Assembly (NCBI GenBank): GCA_029262235.1
Contig: JAJCZU010000002.1
Span: forward strand, 868,001-932,000
From: Candidatus Eiseniibacteriota bacterium
GTDB lineage: Bacteria; Orphanbacterota; Orphanbacteria; Orphanbacterales; Orphanbacteraceae
DNA: 64,000 nucleotides
Direction of reading: 5' to 3'
Under the pieces are notes generated by a model, which was given only the letters and a program-made list of their open reading frames with translations, did not search any database and was not told where the DNA came from. Both the position numbers and the translations under genes were made by a program. Positions 23,221-32,734 of this stretch are shown here, piece by piece; the stretch's first letter is position 1; every line of letters starts with the position of its first letter.

Positions 23221-26200
23221 ATGAGCCGTGGAATTCAAATCACCAAGTTCGTATTTGCGATTCTGCTGCTGTTCGCTTTTGCCGCCGCCTTTTTCGTGAA
23301 CCGATGGCACTACTCCCATCTCGCGGGTTCCCTCCTCGCCAGTGAGATCGAGAGACGCAGCGGATACAAGACCTCGATCCAGCGCATATCCGGAAACTTC
23401 TGGAATCGAATCGTCCTTGATGAGATTGCGCTTTCCAGGATCGGCGGCGAGCGCTTCGAAGTGGACCGCGTGGTGCTGCAGTTTTCGTGGGACGACCTCA
23501 TGACAAGCCCCATGCACTTTCAGGGGATTCATCTGAGCCGACCCGACTATCAACGCACGGAGACCGACAGTGTCGAGTCGAAACGCGAGACTCCTCTCGG
23601 GTTCGCGCTCCCGTCACTGCCCCTGATCGCCGACGAACTCGTCATCGAAGACGGCATCGTGCGGCTCGGTTCACGGGAGCTGCGGGGGATCGGACTGCTT
23701 TCCAGTCTGGAACGGGAAAACGGAAGGAGCGCCGTCAATCTCGACTCGCTCGGATTCCTGTGGGCCGAACCGGACTCGACACTCCCGACCCGATGGCAGG
23801 GGGAGGTTTCGTGGCGGGACGCTTCCTCATGCTCGCTCCTCGTCGACGGATCGATCGGCACGAGCGCATTCGTTCTCAGGGGCGCTCTCGCCACGGAACC
23901 ATCGATCGACGGTGATCTCACATTCGAGAGCCGCGGCCTGCATCTGGGAGAACTCACGGCGATGTTCGGGGTGGACGCGGGGCCCGACCCGGGGCGCATC
24001 GCCGGCACGATTCACGTGAGCGGGACGCCCGACAACGTACAGGTTGTCTGGAACGGCGACTACGAAGGGAACGGGTATGATGTCGCCATCTCAACGCTCC
24101 AGGGGCGTTGGCGGGAGAACGCATTCGAGCTCGACAACCTGACCGCGTCGACCCGCGGGGCGGAGCTGAAGGCGCGCGGCCGCTTCCCGCGGGGCGAGCG
24201 CGAGACACTGCGATTCAACCTCGACTTCTCTCATGTGGCCATCGAGCGTTTCGCTCCGGAAGGCGACACGTCTCCTCCGACCGACCTGAACGGCTCGGTG
24301 CGATGGAGCGGATCCGGTACCGAACTCCGAGAACTGCGCGGCCTCATGGAAATCGACTTTCGCGCAAGCCGCGTAGGGGACATCGGAATCCGTTCGGCCG
24401 AGATCCGCGGGCGCGCTCGCAGAGACGCGTTCGAAATCGAGCGCTCCCAGATTCTGACGACGAACTCGGTACTTTCCTTCGGGGGCGAGGTCTCGCGCAC
24501 GGGCGCGTTCGGCGGCGATCTCGTGGGCGATATCCCCGCACTCTCCGAGTTCAGAACCCTGACACCTCTCGATGCCCTGGACGGACGCGTGCATGTCGAA
24601 GGAAAGATCTCCGGTACGCTGAACGACTTCCGCGCGGACGGATCCCTTTCCGTCGACGATGGCGTCGTCGATGTCGCCTCGTACAAGCAGGCGAGGCTGC
24701 TTGGCTGGCTCGAGCGGTCCGGCACGGAGTACCGCGCAGCGGCGACGGGCACGCTCGACTCGGTGAATGTGCAGGGCGAGACGATCGACTCGCTGCTCAT
24801 CGCGGTTCGCTACGAGAATGATATGCTCGCGATCGAGAATCTTGCGGCGTGGCGCGATCAATGGAGCTTCTCCGCAAAAGGGGATGCAACCGTGAATGAT
24901 TCGGTTCGTATTCTCGATCTGGGTGAGGTCACGCTGTCACGCGGCGACAGTGTCCTCGTTCAGCCGAACGGGTTTCGCTTGTGGCGTGTCGGAAGCAGAA
25001 TGGGCGTCGACCCGATCAAGCTTCCATTGGGGGACGGATTCGTCGAGATTGCCGGATCGCGCGAAGCGGACGGGTCTTTCTCGGGCACGTTCCAGTGCGA
25101 TGAATGCGACCTCGAATTCCTGAGGCAGCGCTACGAGATCCCGTCGGACCTTCTCCATTCGGTCACACTCACGGCCGCGTTTCGGGGAACGAAGGAGAAT
25201 CCGACAGGCACCGCCGCGTTCCAGATCACGCCGCCTGATTCAGGCAGCATCCCGTTCTCGCGTCTAGTCGGAAGCCTGCGGTTCGCGGATGAAGTGATCA
25301 CACTCGATTCTGTTCGGCTCGAAGCGAGAGAGGGGCCCGGCACTATCAAGGTAGTAGGGGAGCTTCCCCTGCCGAGCACGAACCGGCCGCTCGCTCTCGA
25401 TCTGGATGTAAACAGTTACCAGATGAAGGATCTGCACTTCATTCACGATCAGATCGAGCCGTTCGAAGGGACCGCCAGTCTGGATGCGAGGATTTTCGGC
25501 ACGCTCGACAAGACAGAGGCCGAAGTCACGTTTCATGTCGACGAAACCCGATGGTACGACTTTCTGATGGGCACCGTGGTCGCCGATTCCGTCCGCATCT
25601 GGCCCGATTCCCTTCGCGCCGTTCTGAAACTCGACCACGAATGGGGACGCGGGAACCGGCTGTTCTGGCATCATCCCGTGCACTTCGCTCTCGGCGAAGG
25701 CGAGCTCGACTTTCTCGACAACGGCCGTTTCGAATCTCATCTGCTCGTGCCGAACGGCGACTTCGGCATCGCGGCGAACCTGACCGATCTCGTCGATGAA
25801 TCGGGGGGGGAGTTCTCCCTCGAAGCCCGTCTGCTCGGCGATCGTTCGGACGCGCACATGGACGGCCTGTTTCAGTTGAAGAACGGGTATCTGCTTCCCG
25901 CGAAGATCGCGGGCTTCTTCGAGCAGATCAACGCGCGCGTGCTTCTCGACGAGGACTACCTGACACTCGTCGGTGTTTCCGCGAGGAACGACGATCATGG
26001 CCAGATGCACGTCTGGGGACGGGTCGACCTCGACGGCCTTTCTGTTACGGGATACGACCTCGGCGCGAACTCGAAGGATTACGCGATTCTGCTCGCCGAC
26101 GGAATCGGCGGCCGTTTCACCGGGGAGTATCGGGTTCAATCACGGCTGAGTTCATTCGGCGAGCCCGTTCCGCATATCACGGGCCGGGCGAGTGCGAGCG

Positions 26201-27033
26201 AAGTGTTTCTCGAATCGGAATTCGAAGAAGCCGTTCCGGGGATTCCCACGATCTTCGATCCGACGACCCGGCCGCTCTGGACCGCCGATCTCTTCGTGCG
26301 GGCGCCCGGCAATATCGTGGTGCGAAACAGCGTGCTCGATGCGGAGTTCGAAGGGGAGATTCAGCTCACGAAATCCGAGGAGGGGTTCGGGGGCGTCGGC
26401 GAGCTCGATCTGCGCCGCGGGAGCTACTGGGTTTACAATAATCAGTTCCGTATGATAGACGGTAAGCTTACCTTTGCCGACCCGAACGACCTTCGCAACG
26501 TCGATCTCAACGTGACGGCCCAAACGGACGTGCTGGGGGAACGCATCGAAGTCGCCGTCACCGGGAAACCGGATACGCTCGTCGTAACGCCGACGTCGGA
26601 ATCCGGGCTCTCGCAGGGCGAGATCTTTACGATGCTGAGCCTCCGGTCCGGACCGCAGGACGCAAGCCTGAACTCGGGGAGGGTGCTCACATCGTGGGCC
26701 ACCTCTCTGGCGTCACGCTTCTCACGGGAGATGACACGCGGGCTCGGGAATGTCGGCACACTCGAAATCGGCGCGGACGAAGATCTTCCGGAGATTCGCT
26801 ATGGCAATTACTTCTCGAATGACCTCTACCTCGGCTTCTCCCAGAAGATCGGGCAGACGGATTACCTTACGAAGGAACAGGGGCCGTATCAGGAGAACCT
26901 GCCCATTCCCGACCGGCAGGTTCGTGTGGAGTACCGTCTCCGGCGTTTCCTCGTTCTCGAGAGCCAGGCGGGTACATTCCGGGACGGCGATCGGTTCTTC
27001 AATGTCGATCTCAAGTACCGCATCCCTTACTAA
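23221..27033 (+). CDS. tamB: TamB-like translocation/assembly protein (DUF490 C-terminus)
   Basis: Protein of 1270 residues with one N-terminal membrane anchor (FVFAILLLFAFAAAFFVNRW) and then a very long beta-rich AsmA/TamB-type body. Such bodies form a hydrophobic groove across the periplasm. The last about 300 residues match the DUF490 domain: LRRGSYWVYNNQFRMIDGKL, VTGKPDTLVVTPTSESGLSQ and a final strand FFNVDLKYRIPY. With TamA it should support outer-membrane protein assembly or phospholipid transport between membranes. GAGGAA precedes ATG 23221, 11 nt after tamA. Confidence 0.88.
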   Translation: MSRGIQITKFVFAILLLFAFAAAFFVNRWHYSHLAGSLLASEIERRSGYKTSIQRISGNFWNRIVLDEIALSRIGGERFEVDRVVLQFSWDDLMTSPMHFQGIHLSRPDYQRTETDSVESKRETPLGFALPSLPLIADELVIEDGIVRLGSRELRGIGLLSSLERENGRSAVNLDSLGFLWAEPDSTLPTRWQGEVSWRDASSCSLLVDGSIGTSAFVLRGALATEPSIDGDLTFESRGLHLGELTAMFGVDAGPDPGRIAGTIHVSGTPDNVQVVWNGDYEGNGYDVAISTLQGRWRENAFELDNLTASTRGAELKARGRFPRGERETLRFNLDFSHVAIERFAPEGDTSPPTDLNGSVRWSGSGTELRELRGLMEIDFRASRVGDIGIRSAEIRGRARRDAFEIERSQILTTNSVLSFGGEVSRTGAFGGDLVGDIPALSEFRTLTPLDALDGRVHVEGKISGTLNDFRADGSLSVDDGVVDVASYKQARLLGWLERSGTEYRAAATGTLDSVNVQGETIDSLLIAVRYENDMLAIENLAAWRDQWSFSAKGDATVNDSVRILDLGEVTLSRGDSVLVQPNGFRLWRVGSRMGVDPIKLPLGDGFVEIAGSREADGSFSGTFQCDECDLEFLRQRYEIPSDLLHSVTLTAAFRGTKENPTGTAAFQITPPDSGSIPFSRLVGSLRFADEVITLDSVRLEAREGPGTIKVVGELPLPSTNRPLALDLDVNSYQMKDLHFIHDQIEPFEGTASLDARIFGTLDKTEAEVTFHVDETRWYDFLMGTVVADSVRIWPDSLRAVLKLDHEWGRGNRLFWHHPVHFALGEGELDFLDNGRFESHLLVPNGDFGIAANLTDLVDESGGEFSLEARLLGDRSDAHMDGLFQLKNGYLLPAKIAGFFEQINARVLLDEDYLTLVGVSARNDDHGQMHVWGRVDLDGLSVTGYDLGANSKDYAILLADGIGGRFTGEYRVQSRLSSFGEPVPHITGRASASEVFLESEFEEAVPGIPTIFDPTTRPLWTADLFVRAPGNIVVRNSVLDAEFEGEIQLTKSEEGFGGVGELDLRRGSYWVYNNQFRMIDGKLTFADPNDLRNVDLNVTAQTDVLGERIEVAVTGKPDTLVVTPTSESGLSQGEIFTMLSLRSGPQDASLNSGRVLTSWATSLASRFSREMTRGLGNVGTLEIGADEDLPEIRYGNYFSNDLYLGFSQKIGQTDYLTKEQGPYQENLPIPDRQVRVEYRLRRFLVLESQAGTFRDGDRFFNVDLKYRIPY

Positions 27034-27042
27034 GGCCGGACG

Positions 27043-29286
27043 GTGAGCACCATGGCACCGATCGACTGGGACAAGGACCTGAATCCCGAGCAGAGGGAAG
27101 CGGTTCTGTTCGGCGACGGCCCGCTTCTCGTTCTGGCCGGCGCCGGCAGCGGCAAAACGCGCGTGCTCACGTATCGCTACGCTCATCTCGTTTACGAACG
27201 TGAAATCTATACTTCCCGCATTCTCGCCGTTACGTTCACGAACAAAGCGGCCGCGGAAATGCGGGCCCGCATCGAAAGACAGATCGGAGAAGGAGTGGGC
27301 GGCTGGATCGGCACGTTCCACAGTATCTCTTCACGCATCCTGCGCCAGGTGGCGGCGCGCGTCGGCTTCGATCCGCACTTCACGATCTTCGACGGCGACG
27401 ATCAGCGCAGCCTCATCAAGTCGATCTGCCGCGACCACGGCCTCGATCCCACACCCGAACGGCTCGGACGCGTTCGCGCCTACATAAGCCGCCTCAAGAC
27501 CGATCGCGGAACCGTGCACGACCCGCAGTCGCCGATGGAGGAGGAGGCCGCGCGGATCCAGCCGGTCTATACGGAAACGCTCCGCCGCATGAACGCGTTC
27601 GACTTCGACGATCTGCTGGTCGTTCCGATCGAGATCTTTCAGGAAGATCCGCATCTTCTCGAAGAGTACGCGTCCCGGTTCCGGCATCTTCTGGTCGACG
27701 AATATCAGGACACCAACTGGGTGCAGAACGAGCTCGTCCGCATGCTGTCGTCCGTACACGGGAACGTCGCCGCTGTCGGAGACGACGACCAGTCGATTTA
27801 TCGATGGCGCGGCGCGGACGTGAAGAACATTCTCGACTTCGAAGAGACGTTTCCCGGCGCGCACGTCATCCGTCTCGAACAGAACTACCGGTCGACGAAA
27901 CCGATTCTCGATGCCGCATCCGCTGTCATCGAGAACAACGTGAGCCGCCGCGGAAAACGCCTCTGGACAGACAAGCCGGGCGGAGACCTGCTCACGCTGC
28001 AGCGCTTCTTCACGGACCGCGAAGAGGGGATGTCCATCGCGCGCGACATTCAAAGACGCGTCCGAATGGAAATGAACCGCTTCTCGGACTTTGCGATCTT
28101 CTATCGTACGAACGCGCAGTCACGCTCACTGGAAGACGGACTTCGCCTTCACGCAGTGCCGTATCGCCTGATCGGCGGACTGCGGTTCTACGAGCGCAAG
28201 GAAGTGAAGGATCTGCTCGCGTATCTCCGCCTGCTCGCGAACGAGGCGGACGATCTTTCGTTCGCGCGTATCCTGAACGTCCCCGCGCGCGGCGTCGGCG
28301 CGAAGAGCCGCGAACATCTGGTGAACCACGCGAAAGAACACGGCCAGTCGCTGCTCGAGACGGTTCGCTCGGGAGCGTCGATCCCCGGCCTCACGAGCCG
28401 GGCGGCGGTGCGGATCGGCGAGCTCGGCGCGCTTCTCGGGCGCTATGCGGAACGTGCGCGCGACGAGGCGCCGCACGATCTCGTGCGCGACCTCGCGGAA
28501 GAGGTCGGTCTCGTCCGCTTTTACGAGTCGAAGGAGGGCGAGAAAGGGCTTCTGCGCGGAGAAAACATCGACGAACTGATTGCGGCGCTTGCGGACTTCG
28601 AACGGCGCAAGCCGCACGCGACCCTCGTCGACTTTCTCGCGGAAGTGTCCCTTCTGACCGACATCGATTCGTGGGACGAAGGGCAGGAGGCCGTGACTCT
28701 GATGACGCTCCACAATTCGAAGGGGCTCGAATTTCCGCGCGTCTACATTGCCGGGGCGGAAGAGGGGTTGCTTCCTCACGCACGGTCGATGATGGATGAA
28801 AGTCAGCTCGAAGAAGAACGTCGCCTCTTCTATGTTGGCCTGACGCGCGCCATGGAGAAGGTTACGCTTTCGCATGTGGGAAGCAGGCTTCGCTACGGAG
28901 AAATCGCCCCGGCGATTCCGTCGCGGTTTCTGAAAGAGATCCCCGAAGAGCTGCTCGAGAAGATCGGGGCGCTCCCATCCGCGGGCCGGGGCGAAATCGG
29001 CGCGGCCGCGCGCCCCTACGGCAGCGGGCAGTCGCTGTTCGACGAGCCCGAGCCGGTGCATGACGACTTCCCCGACTACGAAAACGAGTCCCAGGAACAG
29101 CCTGTATTCCGATTCACCGCAGGCGACGGAATCCGGCATACGTCCTGGGGGGACGGCACGGTAACCCGGGTCGAAGGGTCGGGCATGGACACGAAGATCA
29201 CGGTTGAGTTCCGGGCGGGATTCACGAAGAAGATCATGGTACGCTACGCATCCTTGGAACATTTTCCCCGCAAGCGAGGACGTTGA
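27043..29286 (+). CDS. pcrA: UvrD/PcrA-type superfamily I DNA helicase
   Basis: 3'-5' helicase of 747 residues for repair and removal of replication blocks. Motifs in order: LNPEQREAV (Q motif), LAGAGSGKTRVLTYR (I), FTNKAAAEM (Ia), VDEYQDTN (II), VGDDDQSIYRWRGAD (III), RLEQNYRST (IV), LMTLHNSKGLEFPRVYI (V) and RRLFYVGLTRAMEKV (VI). The C-terminal 60 residues form a Tudor-like fold as in PcrA (GDGIRHTSWGDGTVTRVEG). GTG 27043 and ATG 27052 are both possible. It overlaps gatC by TTGA. Confidence 0.94.
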   Translation: MSTMAPIDWDKDLNPEQREAVLFGDGPLLVLAGAGSGKTRVLTYRYAHLVYEREIYTSRILAVTFTNKAAAEMRARIERQIGEGVGGWIGTFHSISSRILRQVAARVGFDPHFTIFDGDDQRSLIKSICRDHGLDPTPERLGRVRAYISRLKTDRGTVHDPQSPMEEEAARIQPVYTETLRRMNAFDFDDLLVVPIEIFQEDPHLLEEYASRFRHLLVDEYQDTNWVQNELVRMLSSVHGNVAAVGDDDQSIYRWRGADVKNILDFEETFPGAHVIRLEQNYRSTKPILDAASAVIENNVSRRGKRLWTDKPGGDLLTLQRFFTDREEGMSIARDIQRRVRMEMNRFSDFAIFYRTNAQSRSLEDGLRLHAVPYRLIGGLRFYERKEVKDLLAYLRLLANEADDLSFARILNVPARGVGAKSREHLVNHAKEHGQSLLETVRSGASIPGLTSRAAVRIGELGALLGRYAERARDEAPHDLVRDLAEEVGLVRFYESKEGEKGLLRGENIDELIAALADFERRKPHATLVDFLAEVSLLTDIDSWDEGQEAVTLMTLHNSKGLEFPRVYIAGAEEGLLPHARSMMDESQLEEERRLFYVGLTRAMEKVTLSHVGSRLRYGEIAPAIPSRFLKEIPEELLEKIGALPSAGRGEIGAAARPYGSGQSLFDEPEPVHDDFPDYENESQEQPVFRFTAGDGIRHTSWGDGTVTRVEGSGMDTKITVEFRAGFTKKIMVRYASLEHFPRKRGR

Positions 29287-29576
29287 TTTTGACTTTCGAT
29301 CGCAGCAATCTGGAACACGTCGCGCGACTTGCCATGCTCGATCTGAGCGACGACGAACTCGACTCGCTCGCAAAGGATCTCGACCATGTGCTCTCGCACT
29401 TCGAAGCGATTCAGAAAATCGACGTGAGCGACATCGACGATACGGATCTCGCGAAGACGATCACAACCCCGCTTCGCGCCGACACCCCGGCCGGTTCCCT
29501 TTCGAACGAAGAGGCCACGAAGCAGTCCGCGCGCGCCGAAGGCGGTCTCTTCGTCGTCCCCAAAGTGATCGGCTGA
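29283..29576 (+). CDS. gatC: Asp-tRNA(Asn)/Glu-tRNA(Gln) amidotransferase subunit C
   Basis: Small 97-residue subunit that clamps GatA to GatB. Typical segments are VARLAMLDLSDDELDSLAKD, LSHFEAIQKID and the tail PLRADTP...VPKVIG. TTG start overlapping the pcrA stop as TTGA; a second in-frame TTG is at 29289. The stop overlaps gatA by one base. Confidence 0.92.
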   Translation: MILTFDRSNLEHVARLAMLDLSDDELDSLAKDLDHVLSHFEAIQKIDVSDIDDTDLAKTITTPLRADTPAGSLSNEEATKQSARAEGGLFVVPKVIG

Positions 29577-31063
29577 TGGATCTCACCCGGGCTACCATCA
29601 CCGAGATCGCGGCCGCACTCGACGCGGGGAGTCTCGCCTCGACTGACCTCGTGGAGCACACGCTCCGCGAAACCGGGCGGCTCGAACCGGAAGTGCACGC
29701 GTTCCTGCATGTGCGGGATCGCGAATCGCTGCTTCGGGAAGCGAAAGAATCCGATGCCGCGCGCAGGAGCGGGGGAGTGACCTCGCCCCTGGCCGGGATC
29801 CCTGTCGCCATCAAGGACAACATCTGCACGATCGGCACACCGACCACCGCCGGATCGCGCATTCTGGAAGGCTTCCAATCTGCCTACGACGCCACGGTAA
29901 TCGAAAAGCTGAAAGCAGCAGGCGCTCTCATTCTCGGCAAATGCAATCTCGATGAGTTCGCGATGGGGTCGTCGACCGAAAACTCCGCGTACGGACCGAC
30001 GACGAACCCGTGGGATCCCGCGCGCGTGCCGGGAGGATCGAGCGGCGGTTCCGCGGCCGCGGTTGCTGCCGGGATGGCGTTCACGGCTCTCGGTTCGGAC
30101 ACCGGCGGCTCGATCCGACAACCTGCCGCGCTCACCGGCGTGGTCGGCCTGAAGCCCACGTACGGCACGGTTTCGAGACGGGGTCTCATTGCATTCGGAA
30201 GTTCACTTGACCAGATCGGGCCGCTGGCTCGATGCGTGGCGGACGCGGCTCTCGTTTTCGACGCAATCGCCGGGAACGATCCGCGCGACGCGACATCGGC
30301 CGACATCGCGACCGGCTCTGCCTGCGACACACTGCACGATTCGATCGACACCATTCGTGTCGGAGTGCCGCGCCAGAGCTGGGGCGAAGGACTCGACGCC
30401 GGAGTCGAAGCAAGCGTCCGTTCGGCACTCGATCAACTCGGTCCCGCGGTGGCCGAGATCACGGCGATCGATCTCCCGCTGCTCGAAGCTTCGATCCCCG
30501 CTTATTATCTCGTGGCCACGGCCGAAGCCTCCGCGAACCTCTCCCGGTTCGACGGCGTGCGCTACGGCCTCCGCGATAAACAGGCAGGGACGCTCGACGA
30601 AATGTACAAGCGCACGCGCGGGCACGGCTTCGGCACGGAAGTGAAACGGAGAATTCTGCTCGGGACACACGCGCTTTCGTCCGGGTACTACGACGCGTAC
30701 TACCTGCGTGCGATGAAAGTGCGCCGGAAGATCGCGGACGATTTCGCGCGCGCGTTCGAAACGTGCGACGTGATCGCGCTCCCGGCAACGCCGACACCGG
30801 CTTTTCCGATCGGCGAACAGATCGACGATCCGATCACGATGTACAGAAACGATCTCTACACGATTGCAGCGAACCTCGCCGGCCTTCCCGCGATCAGCAT
30901 TCCCTGCGGACTTCACGACGACACACTCCCGCTCGGAGTGCAACTCATGGCGCCCCGCTTCGAAGAATCGCGGCTGCTACGAGTGGCTTCGCACTGGGAG
31001 GCGAAGCTCGGCACGCTCGGACGACCGCCGCGCATCAGCGCCAACGGGGGGGACGCACGATGA
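29576..31063 (+). CDS. gatA: Asp-tRNA(Asn)/Glu-tRNA(Gln) amidotransferase subunit A
   Basis: Glutaminase subunit of 495 residues in the amidase-signature family. The Ser-cisSer-Lys triad is visible: Lys in VAIKDNICT, and the serines in PGGSSGGSAAAVAAGM and SDTGGSIRQPAALTG. It supplies ammonia that GatB uses to amidate mischarged tRNA. Coupled to gatC by TGATG and to gatB by ATGA. Confidence 0.96.
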   Translation: MDLTRATITEIAAALDAGSLASTDLVEHTLRETGRLEPEVHAFLHVRDRESLLREAKESDAARRSGGVTSPLAGIPVAIKDNICTIGTPTTAGSRILEGFQSAYDATVIEKLKAAGALILGKCNLDEFAMGSSTENSAYGPTTNPWDPARVPGGSSGGSAAAVAAGMAFTALGSDTGGSIRQPAALTGVVGLKPTYGTVSRRGLIAFGSSLDQIGPLARCVADAALVFDAIAGNDPRDATSADIATGSACDTLHDSIDTIRVGVPRQSWGEGLDAGVEASVRSALDQLGPAVAEITAIDLPLLEASIPAYYLVATAEASANLSRFDGVRYGLRDKQAGTLDEMYKRTRGHGFGTEVKRRILLGTHALSSGYYDAYYLRAMKVRRKIADDFARAFETCDVIALPATPTPAFPIGEQIDDPITMYRNDLYTIAANLAGLPAISIPCGLHDDTLPLGVQLMAPRFEESRLLRVASHWEAKLGTLGRPPRISANGGDAR

Positions 31064-32496
31064 CCACGCATTACGAAGCCGTGATCGGACTCGAGGTGCA
31101 CGCCCAGCTCATGACCCGGACGAAGATCTTCTGCGGCTGCGAGAACCGCTTCGGCGCGCCCCCGAACACGCTGGTATGCCCGGTGTGTCTCGGCATGCCC
31201 GGCGTGCTCCCGGTCTTGAACGAACGCGCGGTGGAGCTTGCGATCCGGGCCGGCAACGCGCTCGGCTGCGACATCCGTTCCCGGTCTGTCTTTGCGCGCA
31301 AGAACTACTTTTACCCCGATCTTCCGAAGGGGTATCAGATCAGCCAGTTCGATCAGCCCGTCTGCGAGGGGGGCCACGTGCCGCTGGGCGACGGGCGCTC
31401 GATCGAACTCACGCGCATTCATCTCGAGGAGGACGCGGGGAAGTCGTTTCACCCCGAAGGCGGCGGCGAACATTCGCTCGTCGACCTGAACCGGTGCGGC
31501 GTTCCGCTGATCGAGATCGTTTCCGAACCGGTCATCCGTTCGGCCGAAGACGCCTACTCCTATCTCGTCAATCTGAAGCGCATTCTCGAGTACACGGAAG
31601 TGTGCGACGGGAACATGGAACAGGGTTCGCTTCGATGCGACGCGAACGTGTCGCTCCGCCCGGTCGGAACGACGACGCTCGGCACGAAAACCGAACTCAA
31701 GAACCTGAATTCGTTCCGCGCGACGCGCCTCGGGATCGAAGCCGAGATCGCGCGCCAGGAGAAGATCCTCACGGGCGGCGGAACGATCCGCCAGGAGACA
31801 ATGCAGTGGGATGCGGATCGCGGCGTGCCCGTTCCGATGCGTTCGAAAGAAGAAGCCCACGACTACCGCTACTTTCCCGAGCCGGATCTGCCGCCGCTGC
31901 TGCTTTCGCAGGAGAAACTGCGCGCGGTGCGGGACGCGATGCCGGAACTGCCGGACGCGAAGCGTGAACGTTTCCAGACCGAATATGGTCTCCGTGAGTA
32001 TGACGCCGGCGTTTTGACGGACTCCGCGCAGCTTGCGCGCTTTTTCGAAACGGTGGTGAAGCACTTCCCGCATGCCGATCGCGCGGCCAACTTCCTGATG
32101 GGACCCTATCTCCGGCTTCAGAAGGAGCAGGAGGGAGACGATCTGCTCCCCGTCGAGCCCGAGGCCCTGGCGCAGCTGCTCGCTCTGGAGAAGGGCGGCG
32201 CCGTGTCCCCGGCCGCCGGGCGCCAGGTATTCGAGGCCATGGTTCGTACCGGCAAAGCGCCTGCGGACCTCGTCAAGGAACTCGGCCTCGAGCAGATATC
32301 GGACGACGGAGCGCTCCAGACGGTCGTAGACGAAGTTCTGGCCGCAAATCCGGAGCAGGTGGCCGAGTTTCTGGGCGGCAAGGAAAAAGTCCTCGGCTTC
32401 CTGATGGGCCAGGTCATGAAGGCCACGCGGGGGAAGGGGAACCCCGGGGTCCTGACCCCCATGCTCCGTGCCTCGCTCGAGGCAAAAAGGGGTTGA
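31060..32496 (+). CDS. gatB: Asp-tRNA(Asn)/Glu-tRNA(Gln) amidotransferase subunit B
   Basis: tRNA-binding kinase/transferase subunit of 478 residues. Opening YEAVIGLEVHAQLMTRTKIF, the zinc cysteines in FCGCENRF and LVCPVCLGMPG, and the YFPEPDLPPLLLS segment are typical; the C-terminal YqeY-like tail domain is complete. Contiguous gatC-gatA-gatB implies that Asn-tRNA and/or Gln-tRNA is made by transamidation. Its stop codon lies inside a possible promoter for the riboflavin operon. Confidence 0.96.
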   Translation: MTTHYEAVIGLEVHAQLMTRTKIFCGCENRFGAPPNTLVCPVCLGMPGVLPVLNERAVELAIRAGNALGCDIRSRSVFARKNYFYPDLPKGYQISQFDQPVCEGGHVPLGDGRSIELTRIHLEEDAGKSFHPEGGGEHSLVDLNRCGVPLIEIVSEPVIRSAEDAYSYLVNLKRILEYTEVCDGNMEQGSLRCDANVSLRPVGTTTLGTKTELKNLNSFRATRLGIEAEIARQEKILTGGGTIRQETMQWDADRGVPVPMRSKEEAHDYRYFPEPDLPPLLLSQEKLRAVRDAMPELPDAKRERFQTEYGLREYDAGVLTDSAQLARFFETVVKHFPHADRAANFLMGPYLRLQKEQEGDDLLPVEPEALAQLLALEKGGAVSPAAGRQVFEAMVRTGKAPADLVKELGLEQISDDGALQTVVDEVLAANPEQVAEFLGGKEKVLGFLMGQVMKATRGKGNPGVLTPMLRASLEAKRG

Positions 32497-32522
32497 CGCC
32501 CTCCCAGTCGCATTCGTAACTT
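32493..32522 (+). promoter_or_regulatory. Possible promoter of the riboflavin operon
   Basis: TTGACG (32493-32498), overlapping the gatB stop, is followed after 18 nt by TAACTT (32517-32522). It would start RNA just upstream of the FMN riboswitch. The -10 is weak; an alternative is TTATTA a few bases on. Confidence 0.45.
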
Positions 32523-32551
32523 ATTAAGCAACAATCTAGTTTCATGGAAAT

Positions 32552-32673
32552 CGGTTCTTCGGGGGCGGGTGCAATTCCCCACCGGCGGTGAAAGTCCGCG
32601 AGCGGAGGCGTAAGCCACTGCTGACCCGTTGGAATTACGGGGCCGACCGTAAAGTCGGGATGGGAGAAGACCG
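32552..32673 (+). ncRNA. FMN riboswitch (RFN element)
   Basis: The RFN consensus is followed closely: CTTCGGGGGCGGGTG near the 5' end, AATTCCCCACCGGCGGT, AGTCCGCGAGC, GACCCGTTGGAATTAC, GGGCCGACCGTAAAGTC and GGATGGGAGAAGACC. Helix P1 pairs CGGTTCTTC with GAAGACCG. It binds FMN and lowers expression of the riboflavin genes that begin 60 nt downstream. Confidence 0.96.
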
Positions 32674-32701
32674 TTGCGGTGTTTTGCCGTGCGCAAAAAC
32701 G

Positions 32702-32727
32702 CCCTGCGGAGGACTGTGTCCGTAGGG
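32702..32727 (+). promoter_or_regulatory. Expression-platform hairpin of the FMN riboswitch
   Basis: CCCTGCGGA (32702-32710) pairs with TCCGTAGGG (32719-32727) in nine pairs with one G-U. The GGAGGA at 32708-32713 lies partly in the stem and partly in the loop. The following TTCTGTC is a poor U tract. Sequestration of a ribosome binding site and weak termination are both possible. Confidence 0.55.
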
Positions 32728-32734
32728 TTCTGTC

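Noticed and set aside
28126-29373. Minus-strand open frame of 415 codons inside pcrA
   Set aside because: Exact antisense of conserved helicase motifs; composition is typical of a GC-codon shadow and there is no ribosome binding site.
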